DNA of 64,000 nucleotides from Ectopseudomonas toyotomiensis (GTDB taxonomy: Bacteria > Pseudomonadota > Gammaproteobacteria > Pseudomonadales > Pseudomonadaceae), in NCBI RefSeq assembly GCF_900115695.1, contig NZ_FOXK01000004.1:186001-250000 (forward strand). The letters run 5' to 3'. Below the pieces are notes generated by a model, which did not search any database, was not told the DNA's origin, and saw nothing but the letters and a program-made list of their open reading frames with translations. A program made the translations under genes and the position numbers. Every line of letters begins with the position of its first letter. Within the stretch, counting starts at the first letter, position 1. This document shows positions 1 through 8,404 of the stretch, in pieces.

Positions 1-81
1 GCAGCGGAAGGATCCTATGCTCGCACTCCCTTGCTGGACCGCTACTGCAACGGGGTAGCCGAAAACCGAGCCCGTCCTTGA
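1..81 (+). CDS. possible C-terminal tail of an upstream protein (5' truncated)
   Basis: Frame 1 is open from the first base to a TGA at 79-81, giving 26 residues ending in NRARP. The start lies outside the window. I do not recognise the tail. It lies on the same strand as the T6SS operon and ends 92 bp before tssJ, so it could be the last part of another T6SS or VgrG-linked gene. An open stretch of this length can easily occur by chance at this GC content. Confidence 0.3.
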   Translation, partial: AAEGSYARTPLLDRYCNGVAENRARP

Positions 82-173
82 CGATCCATCCACATCCGTC
101 ATGAGGACGAACTTTCATAGACGCTAGATCAGGTCTATAAATTTGCAAATGTGAAATTCAAGGTGAAGTCTTC

Positions 174-644
174 ATGACACAGGGACGTTTGATTTCCTGT
201 TTTCCTGCTCTACTGCTGCTCCTAATTCTCATGCTGACCGGATGTGGTTTTCGGGGCGAGAGGATCGGACTGGATAGCCTGACGCTCGATGTAGCAGAGC
301 GCGCCAATGACGACACGCCTATCGCTGTGGACTTCGTTGCGGTGCACGATCCAGACCTGCTCAAACTGCTGTCCGAGATTCCTTCCAGACAGTGGTTCAC
401 CGAGCGAGATCAGTACCGCCGTGACTATCGGCAACTGTTTTCGGTGTGGAGTCTGGAGCTGGTGCCCGGCCAATTTCGCGACGTTCGCGACTTCCCTTTC
501 TCTGGTGACCAGGCTGCTGGACTTTTGGTATTCGCCGGCTATAACACTCCTGGTGCGCACCGTTTGCGCCTGAGCGAATCAGGCCGTGTGTGGCTTCGCT
601 TCGATAGCAGGGAAATGCGTCTGCTGACGGATCGGGATCGCTAA
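174..644 (+). CDS. tssJ: T6SS outer-membrane lipoprotein TssJ
   Basis: This 156-residue lipoprotein anchors the type VI secretion membrane complex in the outer membrane and binds the periplasmic end of TssM. The N-terminus is a lipoprotein signal: a hydrophobic run at about residues 10-21 followed by the lipobox LTGC with Cys24 as the lipidation site. The rest is short and beta-rich, as expected for the TssJ sandwich. The start is supported by an AAGGTGAAG purine tract just upstream. It is the first gene of a same-strand tssJ-K-L-M-A run. The identity rests on lipobox, size and position more than on sequence, because TssJ proteins diverge strongly. Confidence 0.8.
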   Translation: MTQGRLISCFPALLLLLILMLTGCGFRGERIGLDSLTLDVAERANDDTPIAVDFVAVHDPDLLKLLSEIPSRQWFTERDQYRRDYRQLFSVWSLELVPGQFRDVRDFPFSGDQAAGLLVFAGYNTPGAHRLRLSESGRVWLRFDSREMRLLTDRDR

Positions 645-697
645 CCAGTTGCGCACGCTGCGTGCATGCCAAACAGCGGATGTCGAAGGGGAGTGGT

Positions 698-2023
698 ATG
701 AAGGTGTTGCCGGACGCAGTCTGCTGGCACGAGGGCATGCAACTGTTGCCTCAGCATTTCCAACTGCAGGGGATACGCGCTGAGGTTATCGCTGCGCTCT
801 GCGCCAGAGCCGGCAATCCTTGGTTCTGGGGGGTGGCCGAATTGGAGGTCGACCCTGCCGCACTGAGTACCGGCCTGGTGCGTATCCAGTCCCTTGAGGC
901 GATCCTGCCAGATGGCTTGCCCGTCAGTGTGCAACCGGGTGGCGGCAAGGTTCTTGAGTTCGATGTGGGACCTGCTGTGGCAGCTTCAGCCAATGCCAGC
1001 GTGACTGTCTACCTGGCAGTCAACCCTCTTGGCCGCAGCGGCCAGGTACTGCCCCTCAACGGACGATTGCAATCACATCTCGCAGAGGCGGTACCTGATC
1101 TTGCCAGCGGCGAGCATCCAGAGCCGATTCTCGTCTGGCGCCCCAATCTACGCTTGGTGACTGATAGCGACAGGGCTGATTCGATTTGTCTACCCCTGTT
1201 GCGGATCTCCAACGAGGGTGGTGGATTCGTCAGGCAACCCTACGTGCCACCGATGGGATTGATCCTGCCCGAGTCTGACCTGGGTCAGATGGTCTCTGCG
1301 CTATGCGCAAGGGGGCGCGAAAAATGCCTGTTCCTCGCCGGACGGTTGCGCCAAGCCGAGCAAGCGGGAAATCGTGATGATGCGCAGGAGCTCAGACGGC
1401 AATTGACGGCGCTGTGGGCCCGTCTCCCGGAAGTTGAAGTCGCTTTGAACAGTCGAGCGGCTACTCCAGCGAATCTGCATGGCTTACTGGCCGGGTTGGC
1501 AGGAGCTTGGAGTGCATTAGATCCATTGAACGGCGTGCCAGCATTCGCACCTCTTGATTTTCTCGAACTCAAGCGAGGCTTCGACGAAGTAATCGAGTGG
1601 CTGCACCGGAACCTGGACAGCATCCGCGTCGGTTACCGTTGCTTGGTATTCGAGCATTCCGAGCAAGGGTTCTCGATTGATTTGCCAGATATCCAGACAG
1701 GTCGTCAGCGCCTTGTCGTGGGGCTGCGCATGCCGGCGGGCACTGGGCAGGAAGCTGCGCGGGCATGGCTGGGGCAGGCAGTGATCGCCTCGCGACAACA
1801 CGTACCGACACTCGTACAGCAGCGCATGAGCGGTCTGCCTCACCAGCCCATGAACCGCCACGAACGAGCCGCGTACGGTGTGGGTGAGGAAACTCACCTT
1901 TTTCTGATTCAGGCTTCCGGTGACTGGTTCGATCCGGAGCAACCACTTTGCCTGGCGGTTACCTCTCAGAGGGTGAGTTCAAGTCCCTGGCAGGTTCTTC
2001 TATTTACGACCGATAGCCACTGA
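698..2023 (+). CDS. tssK: T6SS baseplate protein TssK
   Basis: TssK (441 residues from this start) is the trimeric baseplate adaptor that joins the TssFGE wedges to the TssL/TssM membrane complex. The N-terminus carries the family hallmark: a tryptophan-containing stretch, then EGMQLLPQHFQLQ, matching the EGMFLRPQHFQQQ type of motif. I prefer the ATG at 698 over those at 662 and 680 because AAGGGGAG lies a few bases upstream and because TssK proteins begin only a few residues before this motif. It sits 53 bp after tssJ and 30 bp before tssL, in one operon. Confidence 0.9.
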   Translation: MKVLPDAVCWHEGMQLLPQHFQLQGIRAEVIAALCARAGNPWFWGVAELEVDPAALSTGLVRIQSLEAILPDGLPVSVQPGGGKVLEFDVGPAVAASANASVTVYLAVNPLGRSGQVLPLNGRLQSHLAEAVPDLASGEHPEPILVWRPNLRLVTDSDRADSICLPLLRISNEGGGFVRQPYVPPMGLILPESDLGQMVSALCARGREKCLFLAGRLRQAEQAGNRDDAQELRRQLTALWARLPEVEVALNSRAATPANLHGLLAGLAGAWSALDPLNGVPAFAPLDFLELKRGFDEVIEWLHRNLDSIRVGYRCLVFEHSEQGFSIDLPDIQTGRQRLVVGLRMPAGTGQEAARAWLGQAVIASRQHVPTLVQQRMSGLPHQPMNRHERAAYGVGEETHLFLIQASGDWFDPEQPLCLAVTSQRVSSSPWQVLLFTTDSH

Positions 2024-2053
2024 AATCAGCCTTCCCAAGCCAAGGATGCATAG

Positions 2054-2824
2054 ATGTCGCAAAGGAGCGTTTCTCTTTACCCCCCAGAGTTCGGAGAGGC
2101 ACCTCTGAGCCAGGCTTTTCGGGAAGCCTGGATCGAATGGCGAGAGGTTTGGGATGGTGTGGCAGGACTGAGCAACCCTGGCAACGAACAGATCGAACGC
2201 ATGGCAGAGGCCACGATCCTCGTGGTTCGCCGTCTCTGGCGCAGCGCATTCGCCAGTGTCGGCGCATCCTCCTCGAGCCAGGTCAAGGCGATGGTCTATG
2301 CATTCGTCGCCCTGGTTGATGAACGGCTCTTGTTCGATGCCTGGCCAGGCAGGTCGGCATGGCAGCCACGTCCGCTTGAAATTCGCTTGTATGGTTCGCG
2401 CAATGCAGGTGAGCGACTGCCACGTGCCATTCACAAGCTACTCAAGGAGCGGGCTCCGGCCTCTCGTGATCTGGCTAACGTCTACCTCCAGTGCTTGATT
2501 CTTGGCTTCTATGGCGGCTTGCGTAGCGACCGCGGTCGGGCACTGCATGCGCGCTGGCGGCATGCACTTTTCACCTTCGCCTGGCAACGTGAGCCAGCGG
2601 TGAATGGCGCGATGAGCAGCCTGGCGCGGCCGAGCCGTGCTGCGCCTTTACGTCTACCCATGAGGCGAGTGCTGCCAGATGGTATGCGCCTGGGACTGGC
2701 TATCTGCGGGTTGCTGGTGGTTCTGAGCACGGTCGGACACTGGATGTGGAGTGACATTCAGTCGGAGCTGACCCCCTTGATGCATCTGATCACCATGGAC
2801 GACGGTGGGAGCCCGGTTGAATGA
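2054..2824 (+). CDS. tssL: T6SS inner-membrane protein TssL (DotU family)
   Basis: TssL (256 residues) forms the inner-membrane part of the T6SS trans-envelope complex with TssM and contacts the baseplate. The cytoplasmic DotU-type domain is recognisable by the VALVDERLL segment at about residues 85-95 and LGFYGG near residue 150. A single C-terminal transmembrane helix lies at about residues 217-236, giving the usual tail-anchored topology. No OmpA-like peptidoglycan-binding extension follows, so this is the short form. The stop overlaps the tssM start as ATGA, suggesting translational coupling. Confidence 0.88.
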   Translation: MSQRSVSLYPPEFGEAPLSQAFREAWIEWREVWDGVAGLSNPGNEQIERMAEATILVVRRLWRSAFASVGASSSSQVKAMVYAFVALVDERLLFDAWPGRSAWQPRPLEIRLYGSRNAGERLPRAIHKLLKERAPASRDLANVYLQCLILGFYGGLRSDRGRALHARWRHALFTFAWQREPAVNGAMSSLARPSRAAPLRLPMRRVLPDGMRLGLAICGLLVVLSTVGHWMWSDIQSELTPLMHLITMDDGGSPVE

Positions 2825-5800
2825 GCGCTCTCGCGATCGTTCTCAGCGTGGTAGGTATTCTCCTGCTGCTTGTAGCCCTGGCTGCTTTGTTCTGGTGGTT
2901 GCGTACTCAATCCGGTATGGCGATTCGTAGCTTCTATGCCGCGGTACGCAGGATGGAACAGGAACAGGGGATCGAGTCGCGCTATCAGGTTCCCTGGCTG
3001 ATGCTGCTCGGCGATCCGCGGGAGGGTAGCCAGCTTTGTAGCGATTGGCAGCTCACGCCTGTTGGACGTCCGGCCTGGTTCGGCCGGTGGTGGGCCGACC
3101 AGGATGGCGCCGTACTGGTGGTGCCTCAAGGCGTATTCCTGCCCGGCGATGGCAGTACTGCCTCCACCTTCGTCTGGCGTCGTCTGCTCAGTATGCTGCT
3201 TAGGCTGCGTGGCCAGCGTCCTTTGGATGGCGTGATCTGGAATATCCCACTTGGCCAGTTGCAGGACGGAGCCCAGAGTGCAGCCGACGTGGTTATTCTG
3301 CGCCGTCGCTTTGGTGAGTTGCTTCAGCGTCTTGGCCTGGGTCTTCCGGTGTATGTCCTGATTACGGGCTTCGAGGAAATGCCGGGGTTTCAGGAGCTGG
3401 TAGCCGCACTTCCTGAAGAAGGCCGTGAGCGTCTGTTGGGGTGGTCATCATCCTATGGGCTGGATGCCGGCTGGCAGAGTTATTGGCTCGATGATGCGCT
3501 GGAATCTGTAGTTCAAAGCTTGCAGGCAGCCATCATTGAGGTCGGTACTTTGAAAGGCGAGTTAGCTGAGGATTTATATCGCCTGCCTGATCTGTTGCTG
3601 GCTCTCAAGGGCAACCTGCGTAATTTGCTGGAGCCCGTTTTTCAGGGCAATGCCCAAGGCGAGGCTCCAAGATTACGCGGCCTCTACCTGGGGGCCTCAC
3701 AGGTACGTGAAGAATCGAATGCTGAGCAGCTCTATCCTAGTGAGCTGCCTTCGATGCAAGGGGCATTCACTCAGTTGCTCTGGCGGCAGCGGCTGCTAGC
3801 CGAACAGGGGTTGGCACAGGCTCTTCCGCGTGTGCTGCGCCTACGTCAACGTTGGCAGAAAACGGTGGGTGGCGTTGCTGCGGTACTGGCTCTCTGCTGG
3901 CTGGTGGGCATGCTGTGGGTATGGCAGGCAAGACAGCAGGATGCACGTGAGTTGAGTCGCTTATTGGAGGAGGTGCATGCCGGCCATGTGAGCTTGCGAG
4001 CCCCCGAGCGTCGTCAGGAGCAAGCCCGGCTCAATGTTCAGGGGTTCTGGGTGCTGCTGCAGCGAGCGCCCCGCTGGCATTTTTCATCGTTGGTCTACCC
4101 CACCTCCTGGGGATCTTCGCTGGATACCCAGATGGACCTGCTATTGCGTGGTATGGCTCGCCGCGAGGCGCTGGTGCCACTGCAGCAACTGCAGGAGTAC
4201 CAGCTCAAGACGTTGCTGGATATCCGCAACGAGCAACGTCGCCCGGATGTCGAAAGCGCCCAGCCGGATCAGTGGCCGAACTATGTGAAGGCTCGCACCT
4301 TGGCTGAGGGCGTTGTAAGCCTGGAGCGGCACAATCGTCTGCTCAACGATACCCTAAGCGGCCAGGAGGGCTTTATCGAGTCACTGACTCAACTCAGCAA
4401 CGATGCACTGGGACTTAGTCTCGACCCCTCTAGCTTGGCCCGGAGATCCTTTTACGACCAGACCTTGCGGAGCCTTGCTGCACCTGGACTGCGCCCCGTG
4501 GATCTGGAGCCCAATCGCAGGCAACTCTCTGGACAGTTTCAAACGTTGATGAAGTTTTGGCTGGCGCAGTACTTCCTGGCAGGGAACTTCGTTACGCCTG
4601 CCGGTTATCTCAAAAGGAACCTGAACGATCTGGAATATGGCAGGGATACCTCGCTGAACAAGCTTGAGGAAATCAACAGCCTTATCGGGCATCTCGAGGA
4701 TCTGATCATTCTTACTAACTCCGCATGGAGCCATAGTAGTGGTGAGGAGTTGGTGCCGGGTTACCGCGACCTGATGAACGATGTGAAGCAGAGCCGACTT
4801 CTGGGACCAAGCGTTGAAGCCTCCGTTACGCTCGAGGCTGAGCAACTGCGCAAAGGTTTCCACAGTCAATGGATCGAGGGTGCCGCTAGTCGCGACAACC
4901 TCCTGCAGCGGCAGGCTGGCGGAACGCTGGTTTTGCAGGAGCACATCAGCAAACTGTCGAGGAGTATCAATGATCTGCTCAAGCGAGATTTTGCAGTAAG
5001 CGCAATGCGCCGCACGGATAGCGCCGTTGATACTCGTGGGGTGATCAATTTGACCGAGCAGCAAATGGCTCAGGCACTGGTTTACCAGCAAAGCTACCAG
5101 AGCTTTGTGGCTCAGGAGTTGGCGCAAATCTCGCCGGCGTATCGTCCCGGCATGCTCAAGGCTGCTGAACAAGCCGCCGCTATCGCCATGTGGTCAGAGC
5201 TGACCTCATCAGGTGGACGCTATATCTACGGATCTTCGGAGAGCCGGTTCAATGTCTCTGTCGAAAAGGCCATGGAGGTCATCCAAGCTTTGGCGGCTCT
5301 TGGACGTGCCGATTTGGCCAATACTCTTCAATCCCAGTTGACCTTGCGTGCCATGGCGGATGTAGATGCCGTACTCGCTGACATCGACAGCTTGCCACTG
5401 TTCACCGAACGCTACCCGGTGTCCGATTGGGATGGTAAGCCCGATCTGGGACTCAAGTTGTTCCGGGCCACCGATGTGCAGGATCTGAAAGCATCATTAT
5501 CTCGACAGTTCGCGGAGATCAGTACCAGCATCGACAGGGTCAGACCCGAACTTACGTGGCTGAGGACACAGACAGATTTGCCCCTGTCCCTGCAAGACAA
5601 GGTGTCGAGGCTTGGCTCGATAATGGATGAAATGCAGAAGTACAAAGCGCAGAACCCCACCAGCGCACCTGCGTTGTTCGAGCAACTGGTGACCAGGGAC
5701 CTGGTGGAAGTGGACGTCGACAACTGCCTGCAGGTGCTGTCAACAGCCAGTCTGCCACAGGGCGATGGCGATCTGGCCCGATATACCCGTGGTATTACTG

Positions 5801-6645
5801 ATCAAGTGCACAAGCGCTGTAGTCAGCTGCAGATACAGGGCGCAGAACAGGCGTGGAGCGCACTGGCGGATTATTTCAACCAGTATTTGGCAGGACGTTT
5901 TCCGTTCTCATATAGCCTGGAAAATGGCGATGCTGACCCTGCGCGCGTCAAACACCTGCTGGAGTTGATCGATACTCATCTGGAGGTCGCTGAGAAGGGG
6001 CTTGTGTTAGCGCCGCCAGGTAACCGTCTGGCGGCTGAAGATTTCCTCTCTCGGATGAGACAGGCCAGAAGCTGGCTTGGCCCAATGTTCATACGCGACA
6101 AATCCGGGACAATTGGCGTGGAGCTTGAAGTGCGTTGGCGAACGGATCGCGAAGACGAGTGGGGCGCCGATCAGGTAATCGCTTGGACCTTGAATGGAGC
6201 GGGGCACCAGATCAGTCATCCTGGCGAGTCTGGCCAGCGCCTGCACTGGAACGTTGGTGATCCGCTGCAGCTCGTGTTGCGCTGGGCGCGCGACAGCAGC
6301 CAACGGCCCGTGATAGATCCGTTGCAACCAAGCATGGCCGTAAATGGCCTTGAAGCGGGTTGGGAGTATCGTGGCCCTTGGGCTTTGCTGCGTATGATGC
6401 GCTCGCACGTGGTACCCCAACGTCTGCCGAACATGGACTACACGGACTTTCCTCTCACCTTGCAGGTTCCTGTTCGGGGAACGCTGGATGCCAGCCCGCA
6501 GGCTCAAATGTTCATTCGCCTGTCACTGCTTGGTCAGGGCAGCAAGCTACCCCTGTCAATCCAGCCTCTACCTGTCGCCGCACCCAGTTCGCCATTCTCC
6601 AGCTTCCAGCTCCAGGCTTTGCGAAGTGAGGTGATGGAACCATGA
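2821..6645 (+). CDS. tssM: T6SS inner-membrane protein TssM (IcmF family)
   Basis: TssM (1274 residues) spans the inner membrane and the periplasm and bridges TssL to TssJ. One hydrophobic segment lies at about residues 4-27 and another at about 348-368, followed by a large periplasmic region with IcmF-related helical repeats and a beta-rich C-terminus. The position after a PW pair that holds a Walker A loop in many homologues reads GDPREGSQ here (about residues 64-71), with no lysine, so ATP binding by this loop is doubtful. I see one N-terminal membrane segment where many TssM proteins have a pair. It overlaps tssL and tssA by ATGA junctions. Confidence 0.9.
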   Translation: MSALAIVLSVVGILLLLVALAALFWWLRTQSGMAIRSFYAAVRRMEQEQGIESRYQVPWLMLLGDPREGSQLCSDWQLTPVGRPAWFGRWWADQDGAVLVVPQGVFLPGDGSTASTFVWRRLLSMLLRLRGQRPLDGVIWNIPLGQLQDGAQSAADVVILRRRFGELLQRLGLGLPVYVLITGFEEMPGFQELVAALPEEGRERLLGWSSSYGLDAGWQSYWLDDALESVVQSLQAAIIEVGTLKGELAEDLYRLPDLLLALKGNLRNLLEPVFQGNAQGEAPRLRGLYLGASQVREESNAEQLYPSELPSMQGAFTQLLWRQRLLAEQGLAQALPRVLRLRQRWQKTVGGVAAVLALCWLVGMLWVWQARQQDARELSRLLEEVHAGHVSLRAPERRQEQARLNVQGFWVLLQRAPRWHFSSLVYPTSWGSSLDTQMDLLLRGMARREALVPLQQLQEYQLKTLLDIRNEQRRPDVESAQPDQWPNYVKARTLAEGVVSLERHNRLLNDTLSGQEGFIESLTQLSNDALGLSLDPSSLARRSFYDQTLRSLAAPGLRPVDLEPNRRQLSGQFQTLMKFWLAQYFLAGNFVTPAGYLKRNLNDLEYGRDTSLNKLEEINSLIGHLEDLIILTNSAWSHSSGEELVPGYRDLMNDVKQSRLLGPSVEASVTLEAEQLRKGFHSQWIEGAASRDNLLQRQAGGTLVLQEHISKLSRSINDLLKRDFAVSAMRRTDSAVDTRGVINLTEQQMAQALVYQQSYQSFVAQELAQISPAYRPGMLKAAEQAAAIAMWSELTSSGGRYIYGSSESRFNVSVEKAMEVIQALAALGRADLANTLQSQLTLRAMADVDAVLADIDSLPLFTERYPVSDWDGKPDLGLKLFRATDVQDLKASLSRQFAEISTSIDRVRPELTWLRTQTDLPLSLQDKVSRLGSIMDEMQKYKAQNPTSAPALFEQLVTRDLVEVDVDNCLQVLSTASLPQGDGDLARYTRGITDQVHKRCSQLQIQGAEQAWSALADYFNQYLAGRFPFSYSLENGDADPARVKHLLELIDTHLEVAEKGLVLAPPGNRLAAEDFLSRMRQARSWLGPMFIRDKSGTIGVELEVRWRTDREDEWGADQVIAWTLNGAGHQISHPGESGQRLHWNVGDPLQLVLRWARDSSQRPVIDPLQPSMAVNGLEAGWEYRGPWALLRMMRSHVVPQRLPNMDYTDFPLTLQVPVRGTLDASPQAQMFIRLSLLGQGSKLPLSIQPLPVAAPSSPFSSFQLQALRSEVMEP

Positions 6646-7706
6646 CATCCGCGTCTATCGAACAGTATCTGGAACCCATTCCCGGTGACACCGTTTGCGG
6701 CCCCACTCTGCGTTACGAGGGCGCTTGGGATCGCCTGCGAGAACTACGGCGTGAGGATGATGCGAGTCTGCCAACCGGTGTCTGGCAAAGCGACCTCAAG
6801 CGCGGGGACTGGGCCGCATTGGAGGCGTTGGCAGGTGATCTACTGCGAGGTCGCAGCAAGGATCTGATGATTGCCGTTTGGCTGGGCGAAGCCTGGATAC
6901 ATCGCCGCGGGCTCGCCGGGGTGAGTGCTGCACTGGAGTTGCTGACAGGGTTATGCGAACGCTATCCGGATACTCTGCATCCGCAGCCAGAGGAAGGTGA
7001 CCGTAGCTGGCGTGTCTTTCCCCTGGAGTGGATGGTTCGTCAATACAGCGCCACTTTGCTGATCCAGACGCCGCTCTTTGGCATCGATGCGCAAGAGTTC
7101 GCGCACGTGACCCTGCACGACTGGCTGCAGTTGCAGCAACGTCAGGTGCAAATGAGTGACAGCAAGCAGGACAAGATCGCGGCAGAAACGGCCCGACTGG
7201 AATATCACAAGCTACATGAAAGGCTCAGGCAGACACCAACGAGTCATTTCATCACTGCTGATGTTGAGCTGCAGGCCGCTCTCGCGGCTCTTGAACGGCT
7301 GGAAAACTGGAGTGACGGCTGGCTGGCTGAGTTGGCCCCCAGCTTCAGTGCCCTGCGTCAGACACTGACCAACCTACGTGCTCAGATCGAGGAGTTCGTT
7401 CCGATGTCAGAACACATCCCTTTAATCGAGCCAGAGATCGTTGCCGTAACGGACGGGCCGACTGCCGAGCCCTCTACACCTTCGCTGCCTATGGTTGGTA
7501 TGCCCAGCAGTCGTGAGCAGGCTTATCGCCAGCTTGCGCAGATCGCCGACTACCTCGCCAGAACCGAGCCACATAGCCCGGTGCCATATGTCATTCGTCG
7601 GGCCGTGGAGTGGGGCAACCAGCCGCTTGGCGAGTTGCTGGACGAATTGATCAGCGCCGATGCCGAATCCAGGCGGCTATGGAAGCTGCTTGGGGTGCTT
7701 AAGTAA
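6642..7706 (+). CDS. tssA: T6SS cap/baseplate organiser TssA (ImpA N-terminal domain)
   Basis: TssA proteins prime and organise sheath and tube polymerisation in T6SS. This 354-residue protein starts with the ImpA-type domain (about residues 5-130), including a CGPTLRYEG-type segment and a WQSDLKRGDW stretch. A variable linker of acidic and proline-rich sequence follows at about residues 250-285. The C-terminus contains the SPVPYVIRRAVEWG segment typical of one TssA subclass. It overlaps tssM by 4 bp and is the last T6SS gene seen. No sigma-54 activator gene follows it, unlike the H3 cluster of P. aeruginosa as I remember it. Confidence 0.87.
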   Translation: MTSASIEQYLEPIPGDTVCGPTLRYEGAWDRLRELRREDDASLPTGVWQSDLKRGDWAALEALAGDLLRGRSKDLMIAVWLGEAWIHRRGLAGVSAALELLTGLCERYPDTLHPQPEEGDRSWRVFPLEWMVRQYSATLLIQTPLFGIDAQEFAHVTLHDWLQLQQRQVQMSDSKQDKIAAETARLEYHKLHERLRQTPTSHFITADVELQAALAALERLENWSDGWLAELAPSFSALRQTLTNLRAQIEEFVPMSEHIPLIEPEIVAVTDGPTAEPSTPSLPMVGMPSSREQAYRQLAQIADYLARTEPHSPVPYVIRRAVEWGNQPLGELLDELISADAESRRLWKLLGVLK

Positions 7707-8137
7707 AGCGGTCTCAGGCTCGGTATGTTCGCCGAAGTGCTGGTGGAGGAATTTACCCCGTTAGCACGGGCGTATCTAAGTAATGGCTAGCAGCCGAGTT
7801 TCAGAGATCCCGGATCCCATTCCCATGGGAAGATGTGATTTCCGTTCGCTTACTCCAATCCTCTATTGGCTCAGCTCTGAGTAGAACCGAAAGTAGTCAA
7901 TCCGGCGCAGAGAAAAGGTTCCGCAATTCGATAGAGCCCCTTGAAATTCGCGGTCTGTAGCGAATCTTAGTTGTGATTTTTGTGGAAAAGCATTTTTAAG
8001 TCTCTGTTTTTATTGGAATTGTTATGAGACTTAAACTCCGCCGTCATACAGGTTTGAGTCCCGTCCCAGCACCATCAATAAAACCTTCCATCGAACCGTC
8101 TGGGCTGTCGCTACCCCTCAGGCTCAAGCTGCATCTA
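7707..8137. other. 431-bp gene-free spacer between tssA and hipB
   Basis: No convincing coding region is visible. The long open frame on the plus strand starting at 8024 is antisense to hipB and hipA. The spacer is more AT-rich near 7960-8030 than its neighbours. Around 8024-8074 it holds a tRNA 3'-end-like stretch, listed separately. No clear intrinsic terminator for the T6SS operon was seen. This junction separates the T6SS cluster from a toxin-antitoxin module and looks like an accessory boundary. Confidence 0.5.
8024..8074 (+). other. degenerate tRNA 3'-end-like sequence (possible integration-site remnant)
   Basis: Positions 8046-8074 read like a tRNA T-arm plus acceptor: a stem arm ACAGG, the loop-like TTTGAGT, a partner CCCGT with one mismatch, then seven bases and a terminal CCA. 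Upstream, GAGACTTAAACTC resembles an anticodon arm with a TAA anticodon. No 5' half is present and the invariant C of the T-loop is T, so it is not a working tRNA. Such 3' fragments are often left at attachment sites of elements that integrate into tRNA genes. Chance resemblance is possible. Confidence 0.3.
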
Positions 8138-8404
8138 TTAACTTCGACTCTTCGGCACAATGCCAACTTGCATCCCAAATGGATTGAACACGCTATTGAG
8201 GGTCTGCACGGTTGGATTCGACTCGTCATGTTCCAATTGACGAAGGGCGCGCAGGGAAAGTTTGCACATCTGTGCGAAACGGGCCTGCTGCAATCCGGTG
8301 ATTTCCTTGCGGAATTTGCGCACGGCCTGGCCGATGGTCAATTCGCCCGATGCCAGTTGGGTCTGTATTTCAGTCAGAATACGGTTGCGCTCGATGATAT
8401 CCAT
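8138..8404 (-). CDS. hipB: HipB-like XRE-family antitoxin/repressor
   Basis: This 88-residue protein has the size of classical HipB. Residues about 25-75 form a Cro/C1-type helix-turn-helix: RKEITGLQQARFAQ, a recognition-helix region SLRALRQLEHD, and NPTVQTL leading to an FGMQ segment. It should bind and neutralise the HipA kinase and repress the operon. The ATG follows the hipA TGA directly, with no gap (TGAATG on the coding strand), and a GGGAG inside the end of hipA can act as its ribosome binding site. Being second in the operon is the reverse of the usual hipB-hipA order. Confidence 0.8.
   Translation of the reverse strand: MDIIERNRILTEIQTQLASGELTIGQAVRKFRKEITGLQQARFAQMCKLSLRALRQLEHDESNPTVQTLNSVFNPFGMQVGIVPKSRS

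Noticed and set aside
8024..8074. A functional tRNA gene.
   Set aside because: No acceptor 5' strand or D-arm upstream, a stem mismatch and a mutated T-loop base. Kept only as a possible remnant.
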